Made by a program: the position numbers and the translations under genes
Source of the DNA: Liolophura sinensis
Taxonomy: Eukaryota > Mollusca > Polyplacophora > Chitonida > Chitonidae
Assembly: GCF_032854445.1 (NCBI RefSeq)
Contig: NC_088304.1
Span: 12,845,704 to 12,909,703, forward strand
Direction: 5' to 3'
DNA length: 64,000 nt
Shown here: positions 47,698-57,778 of the stretch, in pieces
Position numbering within the stretch: position 1 is the first letter of the stretch
How the letters are laid out: each line of letters begins with the position of its first letter
Notes under the pieces: model-generated
What the model saw: only the letters and a program-made list of their open reading frames with translations
The model's database searches: none
Told to the model about the DNA's origin: nothing

Positions 47698-47885
47698 GTG
47701 TGTTGTTAGAATGATGAATATTTGAATGTATTCTGTTATTATAACATAATAATGTGTCACACTGAAAATAATATCTTAGACACTTTTTTTGAATTAATAA
47801 GAATATATGCGCAATATTTGACAGAATAATCTACTGCATTGGCGAAATACATCTCTCAGATAACAGATTTTCTGGTGAACTTAAC
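47698..47885. mobile_element. AT-rich MITE copy
   Basis: 'tgttagaatgatgaatattt', 'tattataacataataatgtg' and 'gacagaataatctactgc'. SINE-A at 47888 inserted in or next to its right end. Confidence 0.6.
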
Positions 47886-47887
47886 TG

Positions 47888-48158
47888 GTGGCCTCCGTGG
47901 CTCAGTTGATTAGCGCGCTAGCGCAGGGTAATGACCCAGGAGTCTCTCTCCAATGCGGTCGCTGTGAGTTCAAGCCCAGCTCATGTTGGCTTCCCCCCCC
48001 CGGCCGTACGTGGGAAGATTTGCCAGCAACCTGCGGATGGTCGTGGGTTTCCCCCGGGCTGTGCCCGGTTTCTACCCACCATAATGCTGGCCGCCGTCGT
48101 ATAAGTGAAATATTCTTGAGTACGGCGTAAAACACCAATCAAATAAATAAATAAATTA
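47888..48158 (+). mobile_element. SINE-A copy, full length, 10-bp target duplication
   Basis: Well-preserved element. The target duplication aacttaactg is at 47878-47887 and 48159-48168. A good consensus candidate. Confidence 0.95.
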
Positions 48159-48169
48159 AACTTAACTGA

Positions 48170-48954
48170 GAGCAAATTTCTGTCCTGATTATCTTCCCAT
48201 TAAAACAAGAGGTTGTGGGTGATTCACATCAATAATGTTAAGGTTATTAACACAAAAATTCACAAGATATTTTAATATATGCATGAAAACCTCCATCTTG
48301 ACAATAGCTTTGTGGTTGTAGATTTGAATGAGAGAATCTCGCCAAGCGAACCAGGCATCCAATTAAACTCTAATAAAAAGACGAACTGATAAAGGCTCGC
48401 GAGATTGTACTGCCTGACAAATTATCGAATTCTGAAGTCATACCTTCGTGAGATCCCATAGCGACAAAGAGATTAAATAGATTTCAACTCTTAAGGTTAC
48501 ATTGATATTAAGCATTTCAGCGTTCGAGACACTGGTTTAAGTCGATCACCTACCAGGCATCAAGTGTGGCTCTCTGTTAATCCTCCTTACTCCGCAGGTG
48601 CCGCTCTCTGAGGACACGTAGTGCGAAACGGTGACGTGATAGTGTGAAGCGACAGAACGATAGTGCGATAGTGCGAAACGACAACAGTTCTTCTGGCCCC
48701 AGTGTAGAATTTAGGTATTTTACTGAGGATCGAACACACAAGTAGTTCATATCTGTGCCTATGATGTTTTGCAGTAGTGCTTGGCTCCAAAATAACATAC
48801 GTTGAGGTGGCAGATATACGGCTGAGACAACATGCCTGACACAGTCTACAGATAATATTCCTTTCTCAGCACAGTAAAGACAAAACGAAGTTACTGAAGA
48901 AACTAATACATTTTAACATTTGTATACAATCATTTTTGGACAAAAACAAAGTAA
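48170..48954. other. No gene recognised
   Basis: Intergenic; a small 'gatagtgcgaaacga' repeat lies at about 48640-48685. Confidence 0.4.
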
Positions 48955-49400
48955 GTAGCCCTTAGCTAGGTATACTTATAGTTGTCATGGTAGTTAAGGG
49001 CTTACGAAGCTATGTGACCTCCATGAAACCGAACCTTAAGGCCCGTTTCACAAAGTGCACGTGACATTATGTGCACTTTACCGTAGTGTACAGTCCCAAT
49101 ACTGTACACTACGGTAACAGTGCCCAAACACACTGCCCATAGCAAAGGAAATACGTTGTCTTGCAAACATTTACATGTACGATGTTGACGACCAAACCTG
49201 TCGTGCTGGACTTATTTGTTTAAGTCATTAGCAGGTACAGTTTTTTGGGCTTTTCACCCCACCCGAATGGTCAGAGGTCGGTCTCATGAAGCATGCTTAG
49301 TGTTAAGTAGCCCTTACTTAAGTGCACTTTATATCTCTACAACATACGTGTACGTTGTCATAGTAGTTAAGGGTTTCCTAAGCTATGTGATCTTCATGAA
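48955..49400. mobile_element. Nest of palindromic MITE-like elements
   Basis: Two related units ('gtagcccttagctagg...gtcatggtagttaagggctt' and 'gtagcccttacttaag...gtcatagtagttaagggttt') and inverted ends 'ggtcggtctcatgaag' / 'cttcatgaagccggcccc' lie around a fragment 'ggcccgtttcacaaagtgca'. Confidence 0.6.
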
Positions 49401-49410
49401 GCCGGCCCCT

Positions 49411-49540
49411 GGGGCCCGTTTCACAAAGCGCACGTAACGTGACGTGTACTTAACATCCATGGCCACCAGTGCTGTAGTTATTACGTCCCCATGGTAGTTA
49501 CGAGGACGTAGCCGTACGTGCGCTTTGTGAAACGGGGCCC
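49411..49540. mobile_element. 130-bp MITE with 26-bp inverted ends
   Basis: The left end 'ggggcccgtttcacaaagcg' and the right end 'cgctttgtgaaacggggccc' are inverted over 26 bp with one mismatch. A related diverged copy is at 49575-49695 ('cacaaagctcacatagtg' / 'ctatgtgtgctttgtgaag'). Confidence 0.8.
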
Positions 49541-49830
49541 TTGCTTCACACTAACACCACCTCATGGGATTAAAAATTATGCTGCACAAAGCTCACATAG
49601 TGTTACATGCATTTAACTTCCATGACGACCGGTACAGTAGGTATTACGTCCACATGGTAGTTACGTGCAGGCAGTACTATGTGTGCTTTGTGAAGCGAAC
49701 CCCAGTATCTCCAATGCAGATCGCGTCAAAAGGCTTTGTTGCTGGAGATCAAATATGTTGCATGCTGCGGTATCATTTATGTCGCGTTAGGTCAACTCAC
49801 TGTGTTGTTCTCTCACTGTGATAGAACGCT

Positions 49831-49963
49831 CGACGTCACTGATATGACGTAACAAAGCCCATTATGACGTCATATAGTTCCGACATCAGACAAATGACGT
49901 TTTGGAGCCCTATAACGTCACGCTTTTATGACGTATTGTTTTGAGCATATTACACACGTCAGC
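49831..49963 (+). promoter_or_regulatory. Cluster of CRE/ATF-like sites upstream of the kinase gene
   Basis: In about 130 bp before the kinase ATG there are CGACGTCA (49831), TGACGTAA (49845), a perfect TGACGTCA (49865), TGACGTTT (49895), TAACGTCA (49913), TGACGTAT (49929) and CACGTCAG (49956). Such clusters bind CREB/ATF-type bZIP factors in animals. No TATA box is visible. Regulation by cAMP or stress is inference from motif density. Confidence 0.5.
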
Positions 49964-49991
49964 TGCAGTTACAGTCTAAAGACAATTTGAC

Positions 49992-51554
49992 ATGACTGAG
50001 GAAGAAATGATCCGAGATTTTAAGATGTCAAAGATAATTCCGACTCTGTCTACTCCATGGGGAACACTATCTTTTCGCGTAAGTAAGCTATTCCATTACG
50101 CCTATTTCCTCACATCTCCTCGCCTGCACAGACTGGACTGCAACATTTGTGTAACTATGTAACTGTGTAACTATCTTGATAATATGTGTTTTATAAATTG
50201 CTACTAACTTTAAAAGGTCTCATGTCCTAACATAGACTTGTTTGTAAAATATAAGAAACTACCGGCTGCGCATGTGCCAAGGTTATCATGTTTCGCTCTG
50301 TTTTAGGGTTTCGTGAAAATTCCTCATGGATGGAAGTCTGGATATTCGCCTGCCTTTCGTGCTCTTGAATGGGCCTATCCACTATACACCGGAGCTGACA
50401 GGACTGGAATATTTGAATGCATCCTGGAGAGTGATGAGACAAGATCGGAGAGAGTTTTTATCTGGAAACATGGAGACACCTATCTCACCAGTGTCGGACG
50501 GCCCAGACACTTACAACCCGAGGCTCTCCCAGCTAATGTGAAGGTACAAAGGCAATACAATACTCGACGAGGGATCCACTTTTCCAGAAAACGCAATGTA
50601 CACGATTTTGCCACAGTAACATACCACCGGTACAACGACCACATTTTGCAAAGATATCATTATGGCCAAGAAACCCAGTCGAAAAAAGCTCCATTTCAAA
50701 ACGCAAACAACAACGGGCAATTTGTCAGTTCATCTGTGTCTCTTGGCAGGGTCAACCGTCACAAGAACACGAAAGAATGGTGGTCAAGGGAGCAAACCTG
50801 TGAGGACATTTCTCGCATCCCGATGCCCATTATCTCTCACAGACACCTGTCTACAGAACACACTGTGATCGGAGAGGGATCTTTCGGTATTGTCGCCATC
50901 AGGACAATGACGGGTGGCAAAGAGGTTGTTACCAAATCATTTGAAGATGATATTTCTTCTGAGGACATTTTAACGGAAGCCAGGCTTCTGGCTTGCCTCA
51001 GAGACACAGGTTGTGTGCCCACAATGTTTGGGGTGTGTTACTCAAGCGACTTCAGGATATCTATCGTACAGGAATATTGCGCTGCCGGTGTAACCCTGTA
51101 TGATGTTCTCACAGACGAAGTCTATGGTTTATCAAACGACACCTGGTTGACAATCATCAAACAGATAACCAGGGGACTGAGAGACATTCACCGTAAAGGT
51201 GTGCTTCTGAATGACTTGAAGGAAGACAATGTACTCGTTGACAGTCGATCCCCGAACGTCCGAGCTGTCTTCATAGATTTCGGACTGGCAACGTTCAAAC
51301 AGGGCAGGCTGTATCATATTTCTGAGGAAGAGAGACAACTCTGTGCTCATCTGGCCCCAGAAGTTTTAACCGGTCAGCCGACCAGACCTTCTTCCGATGT
51401 TTACAGCCTTGGCAGGATGCTGGAGAATATTTCATTCGAGTGTGACCTGTGTGGACTATGTGCTATCGCGGATGGTTGTCTGGATTGTGAGCCTCAACGA
51501 CCCAGCACCGACTGTCTTGTTGACTGGGTGGACAGACTGGATCCACTTCTCTGA
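49992..51554 (+). CDS. Protein kinase-domain protein with novel N-terminal half (2 exons)
   Basis: Exon 1 is 49992-50078 (29 codons) and exon 2 is 50307-51554. The GT-AG intron is in phase 0 and the product is 444 aa. The kinase domain spans roughly 210-440: glycine loop GEGSFG (218-223), VTK lysine K239, candidate alpha-C Glu E253, catalytic loop LLNDLKEDN with Asp332 and Asn337, DFG 353-355, APE 379-381. The usual HRD is LND, but the catalytic Asp is kept, so phosphotransfer is plausible. A short Cys-rich stretch (CDLCGLCAIADGCLDC) lies near the end of the domain. Residues 1-210, rich in basic and aromatic residues (YHRYNDHILQRYHYGQ), match nothing I know. There is no signal peptide or membrane segment, so it is likely cytosolic. 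Ser/Thr or Tyr specificity is not evident. The nearly intronless structure could mean retroposition or a lineage-specific kinase expansion. Confidence 0.88.
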
Positions 51555-51780
51555 CGGTTCGAAACGGCCCCTTGACTTTATATATGTACTTGTAATGTTT
51601 AATAATTGAACATATCAAACACGTCTTTGTTATTTTGTGTTATTTCTGACTAGGGGCTCAGAACCTGTTGTTTATCCCTGTGATGTATAAGCACAAATAC
51701 AAGATGAGTCATTACATTTTGGTGGTCACATGGGACCCTTGTGAGGGACGATAGCCTGGATTCGAACGAACTTAGTCTTT

Positions 51781-52012
51781 GTATTTATTTATTTATTTCA
51801 TTATTTATTTGATTGGTGTTTTACGCCGTGCTCAAGAATATTTTACTTATACATGAACGACGGCGGTCAACATTATGGTGAGAGGAAACCGGGTGGAGCA
51901 CGGGGAAACCCACGACCATTAGTTGAAGAGGTTACTGGAAGACCTTCCGAGGTACTGCCGGAGAGGAAGGCAGCATGAGCTGGACTTGAATTCACCGTAA
52001 CCGCGTTGGTCA
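51781..52012 (-). mobile_element. SINE-A copy
   Basis: Reverse-strand, 5'-truncated, downstream of the kinase gene. Confidence 0.87.
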
Positions 52013-52126
52013 GTGTTATTTTGTGTTGTAAAATCGTCATTATTTCATCGAGTGATTACCCCGACGCCTGCATAGTGATATTAAAACACGCAGCGAAGCA
52101 AAAAGTGAAACAAAGATGGCTAATGC

Positions 52127-52485
52127 AAGTGAGTGAGTGAGTCCTTGGGGTTTAACGTCGTACTCAACAATTTTTTAGCCGTATGACGACGAAGGATTTG
52201 TTAGAGCGTATGTAATGTGCCTCCTTGTTGCTGGACGGATTTCCACCGCTCTTTCATCTAGCACTGCTTCACTGAGACAACTTACCGAAGGCAAGGAAAC
52301 CGCCCAGCCCGAGCCATTACACTGATACGGGTCAGCCAGTGGTTGCACTATCCCACTAATGCTGAACACTAAGCGAGGAAGTTACATCTTCCTCTATTTT
52401 AAGATCTTAGGTGTCACCCGATCCAGGATTGACCCAGAATCTACCACACCTAACCGGATGCTCTACCGACTGTGCTGTCGGGGGA
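52127..52485 (-). mobile_element. SINE-B copy
   Basis: Reverse strand: (GAGT)n tail, 'ggggtttaacgtcgtactca', core, and a head that is altered ('ctgtgctgtcggggg'). Confidence 0.88.
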
Positions 52486-52635
52486 CTTGGGACCAGTCGT
52501 TGATTAATACAAACATTCCCGGCAGAATAAACGGCAAGGAAATCCAATGCTCTGTAGCAACCGTAAACACAGTCTGCATTAGCAGTACAAGGGAGATTAC
52601 TCTTGCCAATCAAGCTCTTCAAAATATTACAATAA

Positions 52636-52975
52636 TTCGTCTAGTCGTAGAGCGTCCGTGTGGAAGTCGGGAGTCCTGCAATTAAATCCGGGTATAACAA
52701 ATAGTAGTTGTTGCTGCCTCGCTTGGCGCTCAGCGCTGAGAGGCTAGAATAAGGAAACAAGACTGCTTGGTCTGGTGTCAGTATAATGTGACTGGGTGGG
52801 GTGTCGTGTCTGGTGTTTTTGGCTTGATTCTTCAGAGTTAGAAGCACTTTAAATGGCGACATGATCTCGCCCTGCCAAAAGAAAACACATCATGTGTACA
52901 CACACCTAGTGATTATTCGACGTCATAGGACTGAAAAGTTGTAAAGTACGACGTAACACACCAAATCCTTGCTTA
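52636..52975 (+). mobile_element. Diverged SINE-B relative
   Basis: 'gtcgtagagcgtccgtgtgg', 'cctcgcttggcgctcagcgc', 'tcagtataatgtgactgggt' and a 'gtacgacgtaacacaccaa' tail follow SINE-B order with a distinct body, so it may be a subfamily. Confidence 0.65.
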
Positions 52976-53346
52976 CATACATACATATATACATACATAT
53001 ATTCACTCGTATATGTAGAGATTACGATAACAGTGTGCGATCCACGATGGTGCATCATCTCGAGGTGTGTGACGTTGGCCCGCAAGCTCGGTAGATGAGG
53101 AACTCACACTCTTATGATATTACACAAGTATATATCATAAGCCTTTATCTTTATGAAAACTAAAACGCAAAGAGTTTCTTGTACATCAGTAGCGTGACTG
53201 ACCACACTTAGAGAACCTGTGCAGAGAAAAAGGCAGTTCATTCAGCACATTTGTACGTCTTCACCTCGAAAATGATTAATTCTTTTACTTCTGTATCATT
53301 TGTTTCAAGTGCCAACTATCTAACTTAAATTAGTGTACAGTAAATA
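52976..53346. other. No gene recognised
   Basis: Short 'cataca/catata' tract at 52973-53000, then plain sequence. Confidence 0.4.
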
Positions 53347-53494
53347 TCATGGTGGGAAGAACAGGGCAGAGCCCGGTGGAAGCCCACGACCATCCGCAGG
53401 TTGATGGAAGGCCTTCTCACGCATGGCCGGAGAGGAAGTTAAGCATAAGCTGGACTTTAACTCACTGCGACCGCATTGGTGAGAGGCTGCTGGG
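53347..53494 (-). mobile_element. SINE-A fragment
   Basis: Reverse strand, lacking the 3' tail; from 'catggtgggaagaacagggc' to 'gtgagaggctgctggg'. Confidence 0.82.
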
Positions 53495-53929
53495 TAACTA
53501 TTTTAATGTAGAGACAACAGAGTAGCGGGAAACAAATTTTTAAAACATGTTTTGTGCAATTTCGTGCCTTTTGTGCTGTCATATTACGATATTAGGGTAA
53601 AAAAAATATGTTATATTACGATATAGGGGATAACAATGTTAGTATAAGCAAGGAGCCCGTGAACTTTGCTTTCTGACTCACAGGGCTGACTTCATCGTCG
53701 ACCGATGCCAATGAATGACGGCAGAGGTGGGGTGTCAGTGTTTACCTTGGCGGGGGTGAGTCTGTGTTAGACTAAACCGCTGTTGAACATCTGTGTAAAA
53801 CACTGGTCCGTGGTATTTACATTTAAACAAGCTATTGTATGTGAGGCTTGCGCTATTTTCATAAAGGAATGCTCCAGTGAGAAACCATGTTCTATATACA
53901 GGTTTTTGTGAGCATTCGTTCAGTTGAAG

Positions 53930-54147
53930 GCTAAGCGCAGACGTTGTTCTAGACACAGCTAATAGATTCCTGACTCTTGAGGTTGCCGGCTCGAATCCAG
54001 GTCTTGTTAGTTCGGCTGCGACCTTTAAGTCAGAAGGTTTGTCAAGTAATTCGTGAAAGGCGGCGCTGTAGCTTCCAATCTTGACCAGACTTGACCGCTG
54101 TCGTGTTAGCGAATTCGGCTTTAAACACCAATGAAATAAATAAATAT
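53930..54147 (+). mobile_element. Third tRNA-derived SINE-like element
   Basis: The B-box 'ggctcgaatccaggtc' is followed by an unfamiliar body and the tail 'ctttaaacaccaatgaaata' with AATA repeats. Confidence 0.55.
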
Positions 54148-54374
54148 GCATTTACCTCTATTGTTCTAGCCAAGAATGTTTCATTTATACCTGGCTCTGG
54201 TGATAATTTATCAGAGGAGGAAACTGGACTAAGGTCGTGGAAGAAACCACCACAGCTCTTCAGGAAAGAGACACACTCAGTCCACTAACGTGCCGTCGTA
54301 GTTCAACCAGGCAAGTATTCTCGAATACTCAGCTTCATGATTTTTGTGTTCTTGCATTAGCTTGTTTACATTTT

Positions 54375-54645
54375 AGTATGAGTGCCTTGGGTTTAACGTC
54401 GTGCTTAACAATCTAGCGCTGCTTCACTGAGACGTCCTACAAAAGGCAAGTAAGCCGCCCCGACTGATCCATGATACTGATACGGGTCAACCAGTTGTTG
54501 CACTATCCCCTTCATGAACCCCCAAGCGAAGAAGTCACAACTTCCTCTTTTAAAGTGTTAGGTGTGAGTCGACTTAGGATCGACCCTGGATCTATCGCTC
54601 CCGAAGCGAACGCTTTACCAACTGTGCTATCGGGGCCGGCCATGT
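54375..54645 (-). mobile_element. SINE-B copy with internal deletion
   Basis: The tail 'gggtttaacgtcgtgcttaa' is joined directly to 'agcgctgcttcactgagac' and the head, with about 80 bp missing. Confidence 0.85.
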
Positions 54646-54671
54646 TAGTGTGATAACAGCAATGTACAGTT

Positions 54672-55325
54672 GTGATGTCTAATATGGTAATGTCTAACAG
54701 TGATGACTAATCACTGATGACCAATATGATAATAATGTCTACAAGTGATGACCAGTATGATAACAATGTCTAAAAGTGATGATCAGTATGATAATAATAT
54801 CTAACAGTGATGACCAATATGACAATAATGTCTATCAGTGATGACCAATATGACAATAATGTCCAACAGTGAACACCTATATGATAATAATGTCTAACAA
54901 TGATGACCAATATGATAATAATATCTGACAGTGATGATCAGTATGATAATAATATCTAACAGTGATGACCAATATGACAATAATGTCTATCAGTGATGAC
55001 CAATATGACAATAATGTCCAACAGTGAACACCTATATGATAATAATGTCTAACAATGATGACCAATATGATAATAATATCTGACAGTGATGATCAGTATG
55101 ATAATAATATCTAACAGTGATGACCAATATGACAATAATGTCTATCAGTGATGACCAATATGACAATAATGTCCAACAGTGAACACCTATATGATAATAA
55201 TGTCTAACAATGATGACCAATATGATAATAATATCTGACAGTGATGATCAGTATAATAATAATGTCTAACAGTGATGATCAATATAATAAAAATGTCTAA
55301 CAGTGATGACCAATATGATAAATTC
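54672..55325. repeat. 31-bp satellite with a 155-bp higher-order period
   Basis: The unit resembles 'tgatgaccaatatgataataatgtctaacag'. Five variant units form a block repeated at exactly 155 bp (from about 54877, 55032 and onward), nearly identical between blocks. The array lies between a SINE-B remnant and a (TTTA)n tract. Confidence 0.93.
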
Positions 55326-55415
55326 AATATTTATTTATCTGTACAGGCTTTAGCCATACACGATTGAAGCGAATAAGCTCTTTTAAGGAAACTGTGCAAT
55401 GCTTTAACGTCCTAT

Positions 55416-55466
<51 letters not shown>

Positions 55467-55864
55467 TCTTCTGCAAAACAATCCAACGTTGACAATGTGT
55501 TAATGCAGCAGATGAGATTAGAAATGATAAACTATAGTAGAGACATTATAGACTAAACTAGGTACACAATTCTACTACACAGCGAGCTACAGGACTTTAT
55601 GGTAGCTCATCAAACTGCCTGTTTTACTCCGCTGGCTACACTTACCCAGATGTTTTGTCAGATCTGTCCTTTGTTTATGGGATGAAGTGCGGTTCTTTGA
55701 CTTCAAATTCACCAGTGTATTGTTATATTACACAGTGAGTAGCATTATTTTAGTATATTCAAACGGTTATACTACACAATTGTTCCAAACTTGCCAAATA
55801 AAGAATAAAAATTTTTTAAAAAATAAATTTATTTATGTATTACATGGACTACACACAATTTATC

Positions 55865-56134
55865 TATTGATTTAATTGATGTTTTACGCCGTAGTCGTAA
55901 TATTTTACTTATTTATTTCATTTAATATACGAGGACGGTCAGCATTATGATGAGATGAAAATGGGCAGAGGAAACCCCATGACTATCAGCAGGTTGCTGT
56001 CAGACCTTCCCACGTTCGATCAAAGAGGAAGCCAGCATGAGCCTGACTATAACTCACGGTGACCGCATTGGTGAGAGGCTGCTGAGGCATTTCACTGCGC
56101 TGGCGTGCTAACCACCTTGGCTACGAAGGCCCCA
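55865..56134 (-). mobile_element. SINE-A copy, full length
   Basis: Reverse strand; the head 'ctaaccaccttggctacgaa' resembles the variant head at 44587. Confidence 0.88.
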
Positions 56135-57778
56135 ATATGATGATAATGTCTAGCGGTGATGACCAGTAAGATAAATTTAATATTTATTTATTGATACAGA
56201 TACAATGCTGTAACATCACATTTATTTATTTATTTATTTATTTTCTGCAATTTCCTGTATAAAACTAGGCCACAAATACATGGACGATATACAAGGAAGT
56301 TATTATTCCTTAATGGAATATAATTTTGGGGTAATTAATGGTAAGCTGGAAATTACGCCAATCATATCCACATTTACATTTTCAAAGTTTGGAATTAACG
56401 TAATTTTCACAGATTACATACTAGCATGGCCCATGGTTTTTTATGATATTCTGTCACGTCCCACAATTTAACGCTGGTTAATTCTACTATCAGGCCTATG
56501 TCGTGCTGCTCAATTCTAGGCGTTCTTGACTCTTAGGTTATCGGCAATACCCTGGTCACATGATTCCATGACTGATGTGGAGTAACGTAGAGTCAGCTGT
56601 CAGTGTAACTCGGCACGTGTACGCCTGTTAAGTCTTATATCAACAAGCGTTGATTCATAACAGATCCAGCTGTGAATGGGGAATCTTTCGTGCTTGAAAT
56701 AATTCGTCCCCAAGCTATGTACTTTTTTTTTCTTTTTTTTTTCTCACTCCACCCTTTACGATGACGATTTGGGGGTAAACTGGTGACAGAAATGAAATAA
56801 GCATCATCTAGAATATAAATAATGTAAAACCATTTTTTATCTGCAATCATAGAATAAATTTCTCATATGTTTTTTTTGTTTTTTTTTTTTTTGAAAAATC
56901 TTGATGTTAAATATTTGACCGGCCACAATACAATCTGAAGCTTTGACTGCCTGCAATTTGGTGAAAACAAAATCTAAAAAGTAAGTAAACATATTTTTGA
57001 GACTTTCAGTGTTTAGTACCCTTTCTCCTGGGGCATATTTCTTTTCCGTTAGTTACTATGTATAGTAAAGTTACAGTCTAAGAACTAACCCGTTTACTTT
57101 TAATATGTTATCATTATCTTTTGTGATGGTAGAATAGATTGGCTTAATACCTCATAATAAAAGCAAAATACTTCATTACAGTAACAAAAATATTCTGTTG
57201 GTATAACAGAATAAGTCTGCCAGATATAACACAATAGGTTGTGGCAATAACTTAATATACTCTGCCGTCACACAGAAAACATAGCATATTCTCTCAATTT
57301 AACAGAATATTTTTATAGTGTGACTCTACCGATCACTGGCCCGAGGAACAGAAGTAAGTCGGCAAGTGGGCTAAACCGAGTGACAACCATCATGCTCCGC
57401 GTTATGTATGCACCTTTTTGTTATTTGCCGGGGCAGCCTGGACTATACACACTGACGCATATCAGCATACATACCCACCCGTGGTTGTTATTCACGGCTC
57501 AAAGTAGTCCGCCTGGGTGTAGTTACCACAAACTCAGTACTCTTCACTCGAGCTCCGCGCAAATCGTCAGCCGGAGGATAAAGAACACCAAACGTTTATG
57601 ATATGAGTGGGTGAAACTTCAATGAGGCTTTCCGGGCCAAACGAGAATGTTGAATAGCGAATCGTGGACGGCGATATTAGCAGAGGATTAGCTGACAATA
57701 TGTGAAGTGACCGAGGTGTTATAACAGGTTCATAGCTAGAGCTAGGCGATATGAGACTGTGAAGACGATAGTTCAGCC
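56135..57778. other. Upstream region of the Ig gene
   Basis: Contains poly-T runs (56726-56742, 56869-56892) and a MITE copy. No clear TATA box ahead of 57779. Frames at 57320-57797 appear random. Confidence 0.4.
57186..57325. mobile_element. AT-rich MITE copy
   Basis: 'tattctgttggtataacaga' through 'caatttaacagaatattttt' upstream of the Ig gene. Confidence 0.6.

Noticed and set aside
54877-55220. Two identical 62-codon frames 155 bp apart
   Set aside because: They are products of the higher-order satellite, not duplicated genes.
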